A stretch of DNA of 35,571 nt from an uncultured Dehalococcoidia bacterium (GCA_903916765.1 CAIWXV010000078.1:1-35571); one strand, 5' to 3'; positions 25,832 to 34,158 are shown, counted from the first letter of the stretch. Numbers and translations are program-made. Notes: generated by a model not told the origin, from the letters alone.

Positions 25832-26035
25832 ATGTGCCTTTCAAAAGCTTATGTGGAAAAGGAGAACAAGAAGGAATTTTTGATGACCGATGTTGCTTCG
25901 GTAGGTGTGGAAGGTAAAAAGCTCACTTTAAAAAATCTCTTTGGTGAGAAAAAGGAGATAATGGCAACAATCCGGGAAATCGATTTCGTCGGTAATAGTT
26001 TACGGCTCGAGGTTTCCGGGAAAGGTAGAGAATAA
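25832..26035 (+). CDS. CooT-family nickel-binding protein
   Basis: At 67 residues with the start MCLSKAYVE and the later LTLKNLFGEKKEIMATIREID, this matches the CooT family. CooT of Rhodospirillum rubrum is a small dimer that binds nickel through Cys2 and helps nickel delivery to CO dehydrogenase. C2 is present here. The ATG has GGGAGGG eight bases upstream, the best ribosome-binding site in the operon. It lies between the Fur/DUF8180 genes and the ABC transporter. That context suggests nickel handling rather than zinc alone, but the CODH or hydrogenase genes it might serve are not in the window. Confidence 0.82.
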   Translation: MCLSKAYVEKENKKEFLMTDVASVGVEGKKLTLKNLFGEKKEIMATIREIDFVGNSLRLEVSGKGRE

Positions 26036-26062
26036 AGAGGGTTAAATTTTTTTGGCTATCTG

Positions 26063-26078
26063 TTGCAATTAGTTGCAA
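26063..26078. promoter_or_regulatory. Palindrome TTGCAATTAGTTGCAA before the binding-protein gene
   Basis: Two TTGCAA half-sites flank a 4-base centre; 14 of 16 positions match the reverse complement. It lies in the 82-base gap between cooT and the binding-protein gene, the widest gap in the operon. It could be an operator for the Fur-family protein. A clear internal promoter beside it is not visible. Confidence 0.45.
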
Positions 26079-26117
26079 ATGCATCGAGTTGCTTGGATAT
26101 ATCAGAAAGAGAATTCA

Positions 26118-26960
26118 ATGTCGAAGAAATATTTGCTTGTCATCGGAGTAATACTTTTAGGGATGGGCTCTCTCCTTTTGGGGGGCTGTAATAAAGCCAA
26201 TGAGTCCAGACTGAAAGTCGTGACGACTACTTCCTTAATTCAGCAGATTGTCGAGCGAGTCGGCGGTAAATATGTCACTGTCAGCAATATCATTCCACCA
26301 GCGCAATGTCCAGGCCATTTTGATGTTAAACCTGCGGATATTCAGAGACTCGCCGATGCCGATTTGTTTCTGATGCACGGCTGGGAGGGAGAGAAGTTTT
26401 CTCAGACTTTAATCGATTCGGTAAATAATACTACGCTCAGCGTGGTTAAAATCAATATCAGCGGTAACTGGATGGCGCCGTCGGTGCAATCCCAGGCGGT
26501 AGATGAGGTTGTAAAAATACTTTCCGAGGCTGATGTTGAGCATAGTTCGAATTATCAGCAGGTGGCAGTTGATTATAAAGAAAAAATCTTAGCGGAAGAG
26601 ACCAATGTAAAAGAGGAACTGGCGGGTGCTAATCTTGCCGGTGTTAATGTGCTTGGGTCTGCAATGCAAGCCGATTTTCTGAAATGGGTCGGTCTCAATG
26701 TCATCGGTACTTATGGCGAAGCTGATTCGCTGACGCCGCAGATTGTTAAGGACATTGTTGATAAAGGTAAAGAGTTTAATGTTACGTTGGTTATCGATAA
26801 CCTGCAGAATGGAGCAGATGTTGGTAAAGGAATTGCCGAAGAACTTGGTGCTAAGAGAATAACAATCTCTAATTTCCCCGGTGGTTTTGCAAATACTGAG
26901 ACATGGGAAAAAGCTCTCGACTATAATATTTCACTAATTTTGGGTGCCATCAGTGAGTAG
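26118..26960 (+). CDS. Metal ABC transporter substrate-binding lipoprotein (TroA/ZnuA type, unusual ligands)
   Basis: The 280-residue protein starts at ATG 26118, giving a lipoprotein signal MSKKYLLVIGVILLGMG with lipobox LGGC (C24); the ORF track start at 26073 would put 15 extra residues before it. It reads as a cluster 9 (zinc/manganese) binding protein: VVTTTSLIQQIVERVGG, PPAQCPGHFDVKPADIQRL and ADLFLMHGWE. The first ligand histidine is kept (H67, with C64 next to it). The HxWxDP motif reads SGNWMAP, and the third histidine region reads SAMQADFLKWVGL. No His-rich loop is present. The metal may thus be other than zinc. ATPase and permease genes follow directly. Confidence 0.87.
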   Translation: MSKKYLLVIGVILLGMGSLLLGGCNKANESRLKVVTTTSLIQQIVERVGGKYVTVSNIIPPAQCPGHFDVKPADIQRLADADLFLMHGWEGEKFSQTLIDSVNNTTLSVVKINISGNWMAPSVQSQAVDEVVKILSEADVEHSSNYQQVAVDYKEKILAEETNVKEELAGANLAGVNVLGSAMQADFLKWVGLNVIGTYGEADSLTPQIVKDIVDKGKEFNVTLVIDNLQNGADVGKGIAEELGAKRITISNFPGGFANTETWEKALDYNISLILGAISE

Positions 26961-27746
26961 ATGATAGAATCCTTTGTGATAGAAATAGAAAATGCGGTTG
27001 TTTCCTACCGTGAGGATGTTGCTTTACGCGGTGTTTCTCTCAAGGTAAGGGCTGGTGAATTTGTCGGTGTCATTGGGCCTAATGGTGCCGGCAAAACCAC
27101 TTTGCTCACGATTGTTAACGGTTTGGGTAAATTGGTGAACGGTAGGGTTATAGTATTGGGCAAATCCGTCACCAACGGTGGCCGTCACGAATTGAGAAAA
27201 CAGGTCGGTTATGTTGCGCAGGTAGATAATATCGACCCGCGTATGCCAATGAGCGTTCGAGAGGTGGTAATGGTCGGTCGTTACGGTGTGCTGGGCTTGT
27301 TCAAGCGACCGGGTAAGCACGATTGGGCGATAGTCGATGAGTCGTTGGAATTAGTCGGAATGTCTCATCTGGCAAAGCGTCCCATCGGACATCTTTCGGG
27401 CGGAGAACAACAGCGCGTGTCTATTGCCCGCTGTCTGTCACAGGAGCCTAAAATCTTCTTGCTGGATGAACCGACCGCTTCACTGGATTGGAAAGCACAG
27501 ACGGAAATACTGGAACTGGTAAAGAGTATTCATGATGAACGGCATCTGACAACGCTTTTCGTGACGCATGACCTGGATGCTTTACCGCACACTTGCGACC
27601 GTGTGGTATTGATGAAAGAAGGGCTTATTTTCGGTGAAGGCACTCCGGATAAGCTCATTTCTGCAGAAAGTCTTAGTCGTCTCTACAATTTGCCCCAGTC
27701 CGTGGTCGAGGAACGCCACCCGCACATTCACAAGAGGAAGTCGTAA
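26961..27746 (+). CDS. znuC: Metal ABC transporter ATP-binding protein
   Basis: This is the ATPase of the uptake system (261 residues). Walker A GPNGAGKTT (39-47), the signature LSGGEQQRVSIAR, Walker B IFLLDEP and the switch histidine in VTHD are all present, as is the Q-loop region QVGYVAQVDNIDP. It matches the ZnuC/MntB group. The ATG follows the stop of the binding-protein gene with no gap. The symbol denotes family resemblance; the transported metal is not proven. Confidence 0.92.
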   Translation: MIESFVIEIENAVVSYREDVALRGVSLKVRAGEFVGVIGPNGAGKTTLLTIVNGLGKLVNGRVIVLGKSVTNGGRHELRKQVGYVAQVDNIDPRMPMSVREVVMVGRYGVLGLFKRPGKHDWAIVDESLELVGMSHLAKRPIGHLSGGEQQRVSIARCLSQEPKIFLLDEPTASLDWKAQTEILELVKSIHDERHLTTLFVTHDLDALPHTCDRVVLMKEGLIFGEGTPDKLISAESLSRLYNLPQSVVEERHPHIHKRKS

Positions 27747-27747
27747 C

Positions 27748-28602
27748 ATGGATTTATCAATCTTCGGCTACCAATTTATGCAGAATGCCATGCTGGCGGC
27801 TTTTCTGGGCGGTATCGCCTGTGCTGTCATCGGTGTTTTTGTCGTGCTTCTGCACATGTCTTTTATCGGTGTGGCGATGTCCCATGCGGCTTTTGCGGGA
27901 GCGCTCTTCGGCTTATGGGTCGGTATCAATCCTTTGATTATGGCTTTTGCCTTTAGTCTTGTCGCAGCACTGGTCATCGGGCCCTTGGCTGACCGTGGCG
28001 AATTGCATCCTGAGACTTCCCTGGGAGTCATCTTTTCATTAATGTTGGGGTTGGCTTTTCTATTTCTCGGCTTGAATCCGGCAAGCCGTTCTACTGGGCT
28101 GGAATTACTCTGGGGTAGTATCCTGACTGTGACGCACAGTGATGTGCTAATTCTGGCAATAGTGGCAGTTGTTGTGGCGGGATTGGTCATTGCCTTTTTC
28201 AAGGAAATTCAAGCCACTATTTTCAATCGCAATATTGCTTTGGCGGTGGGGTTACCGGCGACAGTGATTTTTTACGGAGTTTTATTTCTGACCGGTGCTA
28301 CGGTTACGGCGTCGCTTCGCTCCATCGGCGGATTGCTTATCTTCAGCCTGATTCTCAATCCGGCTGCCGCTGCTTATCAATTGACCTACAATATGAAGCG
28401 AATGTTTATTATAGCAGCGGCTTTCGGTGTACTTTCCGGCTGGATTGGATTGCTTTTCTCCTATGTTTTCAATCTCCCCAGTGGAGCTACAATCGTGGTG
28501 ATGTCTTCCGTGATTTTTCTGCTCTCAGCGATCTTCTCCCCAAAGAGAAAGGTCAAAATATGGCGGAGGAAACCGGTTGAGGATTTAGAGGTGGAGAAAT
28601 GA
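27748..28602 (+). CDS. znuB: Metal ABC transporter permease
   Basis: I start the gene at ATG 27748 (MDLSIFGYQFMQNAMLAAF, 284 residues), one base after the ATPase stop, with AGAGGA nine bases upstream. The ORF track version begins inside znuC and is too long. About eight or nine hydrophobic segments span the protein. MSHAAFAGALFG and RSIGGLLIFSLILNPAAAAYQ match the ZnuB/MntC permease family. It overlaps the methyltransferase gene by four bases (ATGA). The tail after residue 262 is basic (PKRKVKIWRRKP) and cytoplasmic. Confidence 0.91.
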   Translation: MDLSIFGYQFMQNAMLAAFLGGIACAVIGVFVVLLHMSFIGVAMSHAAFAGALFGLWVGINPLIMAFAFSLVAALVIGPLADRGELHPETSLGVIFSLMLGLAFLFLGLNPASRSTGLELLWGSILTVTHSDVLILAIVAVVVAGLVIAFFKEIQATIFNRNIALAVGLPATVIFYGVLFLTGATVTASLRSIGGLLIFSLILNPAAAAYQLTYNMKRMFIIAAAFGVLSGWIGLLFSYVFNLPSGATIVVMSSVIFLLSAIFSPKRKVKIWRRKPVEDLEVEK

Positions 28603-29189
28603 CCAGGGAATTTTTCAATGAACATGCTGAGCACTGGGATGAGAGGGTGGCGGAAAAAGATGCCTCCAAACTGGAGCAAATGGCAGGGCGGCTGAAGATT
28701 AAACACGGGGACAGAATACTTGATGTCGGTACGGGTACGGGTGTGCTTTTATCCTATCTGCTGAAAAAGGTTGGAAACGGTGGAGGAGTAATTGCCTTGG
28801 ACCACGCTGATAAAATGTTGTCGAAGGCTAAGGCTAAAGATTTTAAAGGACAGATTGACTTTCTCTGTGCCGATGTAATGGCAATTCCCTTTAAAAATGA
28901 TGTTTTCGATGCTGTTGTTTGTTATTCCAGCCTTCCTCATTTCCCGGACAAAACCGCAGCGATACTAGAGATAAAACGTGTACTGAAAAAAGGCGGTCGG
29001 TTTTTTGTTTGTCATACTGTAGGTAGAGAGCATATCAATCAAATTCACCGGCGGATTTCTTCAGTGGAGAATGACTTATTGCCGGATGCAATTGAAATGA
29101 CAACACTGCTTTCCAAAGCAGTGTTTACTGAGATACAGGTAGAGGATAAAGCAGATAACTATCTAGCAAGTGCCTGCAAGGCGGGGTAG
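28599..29189 (+). CDS. Class I SAM-dependent methyltransferase, last gene of the metal operon
   Basis: The 196-residue protein opens FFNEHAEHWDERV and has motif I ILDVGTGTGVLLSYLL, motif II-like VIALDHADKMLSKAK, and the DVFDAVVCYSSLPHFPDK stretch of UbiE-like methyltransferases. The substrate is unknown. It overlaps znuB by four bases, so it is translated with the transporter; a link to metal or metallophore chemistry is conceivable but there is no direct evidence. The nadC stop on the other strand is six bases away. Confidence 0.86.
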   Translation: MTREFFNEHAEHWDERVAEKDASKLEQMAGRLKIKHGDRILDVGTGTGVLLSYLLKKVGNGGGVIALDHADKMLSKAKAKDFKGQIDFLCADVMAIPFKNDVFDAVVCYSSLPHFPDKTAAILEIKRVLKKGGRFFVCHTVGREHINQIHRRISSVENDLLPDAIEMTTLLSKAVFTEIQVEDKADNYLASACKAG

Positions 29190-29195
29190 TTTTAC

Positions 29196-30077
29196 CTATT
29201 TTGTCTTCCAAATAGTCGGCTCAAATTCCAGACTGATATCCAGCGCTTTTGGCGAGTGAGTCAAAGCCCCAATCGAGATATAATTAACCCCGGTTTTTGC
29301 CACAGAACGTACGTTGTCCAGAGTTATACCGCCAGAAGCCTCTGTTTTTACACCGGCGGGTATTTTTTTCACGGCACGGCGCATTTGTGCCGGACTCATA
29401 TTATCCAGCATGATGATGTCGGCGCCGGCGGAAACGGTCTCAACCACTTCTTTTAAGTTTGTGACTTCCGCCTCGACTTTAAACCCCTTTGGAGTTTTCG
29501 ATTTTGCTTGGGTAACAATCTGTTTGAGGGTCATCCCTTGAGCGCGTAGAGTCGCCAGATGGTTGTCTTTGATGAGGATGCCGTCACTCAGGTTAAGGCG
29601 ATGATTTTGACCGCCTCCTATACGTACGGCATACTTCTCCAGTAGTCTCAGACCCGGTGTGGTCTTGCGTGTGTCTAGAATAACGACAGGCAAGTCGCTA
29701 ATGAGGTCAACATATTGTTTCGTCTGTGTGGCAATGCCGCTGAGCCTTTGCAGAAAATTGAGTGCCAGACGTTCGGCTTTTAGAATACTGCGTGCATTGC
29801 CGGTAACGTTAGCGATAACATCTCCCGGTTTTAATTCTGCCCCATCTTTGAGGAGGATTTTGAATTTTATAGCAGGGTCGACTTTGACGAAAATCAATCT
29901 AGCGATGTCGATGCCTGCCAGTATGCCGTCGGCTTTAGCTATAAAGGTAGCTTTCGCCTGCAATTTTGCAGGAATGAGGATTTCACTGGTGATATCCCCA
30001 GTTCCGACATCTTCGCTGAGGGCGAGGGCGATGATGTTATTAAGTTGATTTTGTGGGATTGAGAGCTTGCCTTTCAT
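29196..30077 (-). CDS. nadC: Quinolinate phosphoribosyltransferase (decarboxylating)
   Basis: NadC converts quinolinate and PRPP to nicotinate mononucleotide. The 293-residue protein has EDVGTGDITSE near its start, the catalytic block ILDTRKTTPGLRLLEKYAV followed by RIGGGQNHR, and LIKDNHL. Near the end are EVTNLKEVVE and EASGGITLDNV. Together with nadB and nadD elsewhere in the window it supplies de novo NAD synthesis. It follows rluD by 56 bases on the same strand. On the minus strand a TATACT about 30 bases upstream of the ATG may give an extra promoter. Confidence 0.97.
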   Translation of the reverse strand: MKGKLSIPQNQLNNIIALALSEDVGTGDITSEILIPAKLQAKATFIAKADGILAGIDIARLIFVKVDPAIKFKILLKDGAELKPGDVIANVTGNARSILKAERLALNFLQRLSGIATQTKQYVDLISDLPVVILDTRKTTPGLRLLEKYAVRIGGGQNHRLNLSDGILIKDNHLATLRAQGMTLKQIVTQAKSKTPKGFKVEAEVTNLKEVVETVSAGADIIMLDNMSPAQMRRAVKKIPAGVKTEASGGITLDNVRSVAKTGVNYISIGALTHSPKALDISLEFEPTIWKTK

Positions 30078-30133
30078 CTTCTGTATCCGACAGTTTCTTA
30101 TTAGTATAGTGCATCTTTCCCGGATTGGCTACA

Positions 30134-31045
30134 CTATTTTATCTCGTTCAATGTCTTCTCTAAATCCGCCGGTAGGGGCGATTCAAACTCCACGTAGTCG
30201 CCGCTGGAGGGGAGGTGGAAGCCGAGGCGGTGTGCATGCAAGAATTGTCGGTTCAGGTAGGCAGATTTTGTGCCGTAGGTCCCGTCACCTACTACCGGAT
30301 AGCCGATTGCCGCCAGGTGGACACGAACCTGATGAGTCCGGCCGGTTTCCGGTGTTATTTCCAGTAAGCTATTGTTCCCGACGTATCTTATGACACGGTA
30401 ATTGGTGCGAGCCTGTCTGCCCCGACTTTCTCCGGTAACAGACATTTTCTTACGGTCACCGGAATCTCTCCCGATGGGCGCTTCGATAACACCGCGTTCT
30501 GGCTTAAGATGTCCTCTCACCAGCGTCAGGTAGACTTTTTTGATGGAGCGTGACTTAAACTGCTCTGATAGGTTAGCCAGGGCGGTGATATTTTTGGCGA
30601 TTAACATCACTCCAGAAGTATCTTTATCGAGGCGGTGCACAATGCCGGGTCGGGAAGTATCATCTGCATCCGCCAGTTCGGAGAGATGGGAGAGCATGGC
30701 ATTGACCAGTGTGTGAGTGGGGTGTCCCGGAGCGGGGTGGACTGTCAAACCTGCCGGTTTATCGATTACCAGCAAATCATCGTCTTCATACAAGATTTTG
30801 ATAGGGATGGCTTCGGGGAGTAATTTGCTCGGAGAGGGAGGGGGTATGTTTATTTCGATTCGGTCGCCGATATCAGATTTGTATTTGGCTTTCTCGATTT
30901 TTCCGTTGACGGTAACATAACCGTCATCGATCAACTTTTGAGCCTGTGTGCGTGATAGTCCGGGGCAATTTTCGCTAACGCATCGGTCAAGGCGCACCGC
31001 TGGTTTCTCGATGGTAAATTGATAGTGGCGTGAATTTTGTACCAT
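30134..31045 (-). CDS. rluD: RluA/RluD-family ribosomal RNA pseudouridine synthase
   Basis: The 303-residue protein has an N-terminal S4 RNA-binding domain (about 15-70; RLDRCVSENCPGLSRTQAQKL) and a pseudouridine synthase domain with the catalytic aspartate D140 in HRLDKDTSG. The later TGRTHQVRVHLAAIGYPVVGD is typical. The S4 plus catalytic layout is that of RluD, which modifies helix 69 of 23S rRNA, but RluA-family members are hard to separate by eye. It lies 13 bases after lspA, a very common pairing in bacteria. Confidence 0.92.
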   Translation of the reverse strand: MVQNSRHYQFTIEKPAVRLDRCVSENCPGLSRTQAQKLIDDGYVTVNGKIEKAKYKSDIGDRIEINIPPPSPSKLLPEAIPIKILYEDDDLLVIDKPAGLTVHPAPGHPTHTLVNAMLSHLSELADADDTSRPGIVHRLDKDTSGVMLIAKNITALANLSEQFKSRSIKKVYLTLVRGHLKPERGVIEAPIGRDSGDRKKMSVTGESRGRQARTNYRVIRYVGNNSLLEITPETGRTHQVRVHLAAIGYPVVGDGTYGTKSAYLNRQFLHAHRLGFHLPSSGDYVEFESPLPADLEKTLNEIK

Positions 31046-31058
31046 ATTTAGGACTCGC

Positions 31059-31556
31059 TTATCGTTTTTCGTGGAGTATCTGGTACAAGAGGGAGATGAT
31101 TATCATAATGACCCCAACAGTTAAGGCGGAATCGGCGACATTAAAAGCGGGGAAGAAACCTGGGTCGATGAAGTCGGTAACGCGTCCGAATCTCAGCCTG
31201 TCAATCAGGTTCCCGATGGTACCCCCGATAATCAGGGCAAAGGCAATCCTATTCGGGATGTTTGCCAGATACGAATAACGGCGGGAAACGAAGATTCCGA
31301 TAAACGAAAAAGCGATTAAACCTACTATCGACACGATTTTCAGCAGGAGTACTTGTCCCTGCAACATCCCAAAAGCGACTCCGGTATTTTGCCAATGGAT
31401 GATTTGTATGAAGCCAATATTACAGATAGTCTGGCCATCGTAAGGAAATGAACGGATCCATATTTTGCTTAGCTGGTCACCCGCAATGATGAGCAGGATG
31501 ATGAGGATGACTAATAGATTTCGCCAGAGTCGAGTTGATTTACCAGTTTTTTGCAT
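31059..31556 (-). CDS. lspA: Lipoprotein signal peptidase
   Basis: LspA cleaves signal peptides of lipidated prolipoproteins in the membrane. The 165-residue protein shows four hydrophobic segments. The catalytic aspartates are D119 (GTIGNLIDRLRFGRVTDFI) and D142 (PAFNVADSALTVG), and the motif QNTGVAFGML is present. The ATG lies inside the end of the upstream traR/dksA-like gene (17-base overlap). It would process the lipoproteins predicted in this window, such as the metal-binding protein and YajC. Confidence 0.96.
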   Translation of the reverse strand: MQKTGKSTRLWRNLLVILIILLIIAGDQLSKIWIRSFPYDGQTICNIGFIQIIHWQNTGVAFGMLQGQVLLLKIVSIVGLIAFSFIGIFVSRRYSYLANIPNRIAFALIIGGTIGNLIDRLRFGRVTDFIDPGFFPAFNVADSALTVGVIMIIISLLYQILHEKR

Positions 31557-31911
31557 TCTTTGCCTGAAGAGCCTTGCAGTTCATACAGTGACTTGTCTGG
31601 GGGAGGATTTCCAAACGTGCGACTTCAATAGGCTTACCGCAGGATTCGCATTGTCCGTAAGTGCCGGTATCAATCTTAATAAGAGCTTTATCGATATCCC
31701 CTAACTGTTCTTTGATTCTTTTTTCCATTGCAAGACGTTTCTCCAGTTCGAGACTTTCCGTAGCCTCTTCTTCTCTTTTGCCAAAAGGACTACCCTCGCG
31801 CCTTTCCTCTGAAGGACGGCCGTCAGCATTCAGTTGCTCCAACTCGGCAAGCAACCGTTTCTTTTCAACCTCTAAACGGGCACGGACTTTTTTGAAGTCA
31901 GCCGCCATCAT
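31540..31911 (-). CDS. TraR/DksA-family zinc-finger protein
   Basis: The 123-residue protein has a long charged coiled-coil part (about 5-85) and a C4 zinc finger CESCGKPIEVARLEILPQTS-HCMNCK. It resembles DksA/YteA-type proteins, some of which bind RNA polymerase through the secondary channel. Whether it has the acidic tip residues of true DksA is not clear. Two ATGs are adjacent (31911 and 31908); the second is better spaced from GGAGGAGG. The downstream lspA begins inside this gene. A good promoter lies 69 bases upstream. Confidence 0.9.
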   Translation of the reverse strand: MMAADFKKVRARLEVEKKRLLAELEQLNADGRPSEERREGSPFGKREEEATESLELEKRLAMEKRIKEQLGDIDKALIKIDTGTYGQCESCGKPIEVARLEILPQTSHCMNCKALQAKNAKNW

Positions 31912-31979
31912 TTCCTCCTCCAGCCTCGAATCTAAGGTTAGAAACCACCACTCCGGCTATAAGCTTTAATGGATAAGCT

Positions 31980-32008
31980 ATTATACTTAGTAATTCCATG
32001 CTTAGCAA
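31980..32008 (-). promoter_or_regulatory. Promoter of the traR/dksA-lspA-rluD-nadC operon
   Basis: On the minus strand TTGCTA, a 17-base spacer and a perfect TATAAT. The expected start near 31973 leaves a 5' leader of about 60 bases ending in GGAGGAGG. Confidence 0.65.
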
Positions 32009-32017
32009 TAACAAAGA

Positions 32018-32065
32018 GCAGATAATCGAAGTTCCAATCATAATTTTCAGTCACCGATTATCTGC
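32018..32065 (-). terminator. Hairpin after nadB (probable terminator or processing signal)
   Basis: GCAGATAATCG and CGATTATCTGC are perfect 11-base inverted repeats around a 26-base loop, 89 bases beyond the nadB stop. On the minus strand TCTTTGTTATT follows, a modest T-rich tail. Its place between nadB and the next promoter fits a transcription boundary. The large loop makes a classic Rho-independent terminator uncertain. Confidence 0.45.
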
Positions 32066-32154
32066 CTCTAGGATATATTACTTAGATGTTTTCCGCAAGT
32101 ACCCACCGCGGATATCTAAAATATTTAATCGGGATTAATTGCAGAAGCCACAGT

Positions 32155-33693
32155 TTAATCTTTAGTGAAGATAATGTGGTGTTGCCATGCCGGAGAATTC
32201 TGAGGGAAGTCAGTGCGGAAATGTGCACCCCGACTTTCTTTTCTGATAAGCGCCGCCTCGGTCATTAGTCGTCCTGTTAGAATCATATTACTTAGTTCGT
32301 AAGAAGTCCGCTCTGTGAATTGTGGCAGTCTTTTTTGCCATGCCGCCAGAACATCAGCCGCTTCCGTGAGACTTTCTTCGTTTCGGATGATACCTACTTT
32401 GTCCCACATCAGCGATTTTAAATGATTCGAACCGTTTGCGGGCACTTTTTTAAGGGTCTTTCTCATACTCAGAGTGTGGTGTTCATCGGAGGTTTGTGTT
32501 GGTGTTGCTGAATTATTCCCGCTCTTGGTCCTTCCCAGGATTCTCTTGCTGAAAACCAGAACTTCCAACATTGAATTTGAGGCAAGCCGATTAGCTCCGT
32601 GGACGCCAGTGCAGGCAGTTTCTCCGGTAGCAAATAATCCCGGGATATTGGTTTCTCCCCATGTATTTACTTTGACTCCACCCATCATATAATGGGCAGC
32701 AGGCGCCACCGGCACTAGCTCTTTGGTGATATCGAGCCCATGGTCGAGACAAAATTGGTAGATGTTCGGAAAGCGAGTGGTGACGATGTTTCGGGGCAGA
32801 TACGTGACATCGAGGAAGACATTATCAGTGCTCGTTTTCTCCATTTCGTAAAGAATGCTACGCGAGACTACATCACGGGGTGCCAGCTCTTTCTCCGGTG
32901 TATAGTCGGGCATAAAGCGATATCCGTTAACGTTGCGTAGAATCCCGCCTTCACCCCGTACTGCCTCCGATATCAGGAAAGGCGGTACTCCGGGCAGGTG
33001 CAGTGCCGTAGGATGAAACTGGAAAAATTCCATGTCGGTGATTTCAGCCCCGGCATCGAAAGCAAGAGCGATGCCGTCTCCTGTGGCAATCTCCGAATTG
33101 GTGTTGAATTTGTATAATTGACCTGCTCCGCCGGTAGCCAGAATCAACCAACGGCATTCGAATTCTTTTGTAGATCCTGTTCGTAAATCAAGAGTTTTGA
33201 CTCCCTTGACCCTTCCCTTTTCCTGCAGGATTTCCGTTGCCAGACAGTTTTCCAGAACTCTGATATTAGCAGTGCGGACGTGTTTGCTAAGGGTAACTTC
33301 GATATGTTCGCCGGTGGCATCTCCGCCAGCGTGGAGGATACGCGGGACACTGTGAGCCGCTTCCATAGTTAGCGCTATTTTGCCGTTCGTCGTATCGAAT
33401 GGGACGCCGAGGTGTACCAAATCCGAAATGCGGTCGGCGGCTTCGGTGGCTAATATTCTGACAGCGGATTCATCGCATAAACCGTTGCCGGCGGTGAGGG
33501 TATCGCGAATGTGCATTTCCGGCGAGTCGTTGGCGCCGATAGGAGCGGCAATCCCACCTTGTGCATGTTTAGTATTACAATCTTCAATCGTGCTCTTGGT
33601 GATAATGAGCACACTACCCTGCTGTTTTGCCAGCAGGGCAGTGTAAAGTCCCGCAATACCACTACCTATTAAAATGTAGTCGAAATAGCTCAC
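32155..33693 (-). CDS. nadB: L-aspartate oxidase, GTG start
   Basis: NadB oxidises L-aspartate to iminoaspartate, the first step of de novo NAD synthesis. The 512-residue protein has the FAD-binding start DYILIGSGIAGLYTALLA, the flavin-loop HAQGGIAAP, and the family motifs EFFQFHPTAL, RGEGGIL and TGVHGANRLASNSMLE. The C-terminal helical domain is complete. The start is GTG (33693), with AGGAG nine bases upstream. nadA, the quinolinate synthase that normally partners it, is not in the window. It follows yajC by 45 bases. Confidence 0.96.
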   Translation of the reverse strand: MSYFDYILIGSGIAGLYTALLAKQQGSVLIITKSTIEDCNTKHAQGGIAAPIGANDSPEMHIRDTLTAGNGLCDESAVRILATEAADRISDLVHLGVPFDTTNGKIALTMEAAHSVPRILHAGGDATGEHIEVTLSKHVRTANIRVLENCLATEILQEKGRVKGVKTLDLRTGSTKEFECRWLILATGGAGQLYKFNTNSEIATGDGIALAFDAGAEITDMEFFQFHPTALHLPGVPPFLISEAVRGEGGILRNVNGYRFMPDYTPEKELAPRDVVSRSILYEMEKTSTDNVFLDVTYLPRNIVTTRFPNIYQFCLDHGLDITKELVPVAPAAHYMMGGVKVNTWGETNIPGLFATGETACTGVHGANRLASNSMLEVLVFSKRILGRTKSGNNSATPTQTSDEHHTLSMRKTLKKVPANGSNHLKSLMWDKVGIIRNEESLTEAADVLAAWQKRLPQFTERTSYELSNMILTGRLMTEAALIRKESRGAHFRTDFPQNSPAWQHHIIFTKD

Positions 33694-33738
33694 CTAGCAC
33701 TACTCCTGTTCTCTAAGAGTTAGTATACGGTGATAATC

Positions 33739-34158
33739 TTAGCTGGTTCTGGGAGTCTCTTCCGGTTGTTTCCCGACGACTGCCCATTTGGCAATTCTTA
33801 CCGTCGCTCCGGATTCTGTTTTGATGAGAAAACTATCCTCGTAAACGCCTTCGATTTGCCCGTAGATGCCAGCATTTGTAATGACTTTGTCGCCTCGTTG
33901 TAGTAACTGCATCATATTCTGCATTTCCTTCTGTCTCTTTCGCTGCGGTCGAATAGTGAAGAAATACATCAAGCCGAAGAGAATTACGATGAAGATAATC
34001 ATCGGTAGCAAGCTGGTCCAGGTGTTAGCAGTCGATGCCGTAGTATCGGTGCCGGTGGTTGTAGTACTTGTTGTCGTCGGATAGCATCCGCCCACAAATA
34101 CTATCGTAGCCAGTAGGACTAGTATTAAACCTATAACTAAAACCTTTGTCTTACGCAA
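33739..34158 (-). CDS. yajC: YajC, preprotein translocase accessory subunit, with lipoprotein-type N terminus
   Basis: YajC associates with SecDF and the Sec translocon. The core is recognisable: a membrane helix (about 50-70; LLPMIIFIVILFGLMYFFTIRP) then PQRKRQKEMQNMMQLLQRGDKVITNAGIYG and a small beta domain. Unusually, it begins with a signal sequence KVLVIGLILVLLATIVF ending in a lipobox VGGC (C25), then a Thr/Ser-rich linker (25-45). Typical YajC has only the single helix. secD/secF are not in the window. It lies between miaB and nadB on one strand. Confidence 0.92.
   Translation of the reverse strand: MRKTKVLVIGLILVLLATIVFVGGCYPTTTSTTTTGTDTTASTANTWTSLLPMIIFIVILFGLMYFFTIRPQRKRQKEMQNMMQLLQRGDKVITNAGIYGQIEGVYEDSFLIKTESGATVRIAKWAVVGKQPEETPRTS

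Noticed and set aside
27634-27747. Upstream extension of the permease ORF
   Set aside because: It lies within znuC and is hydrophilic, unlike permease N termini; ATG 27748 has a ribosome-binding site.
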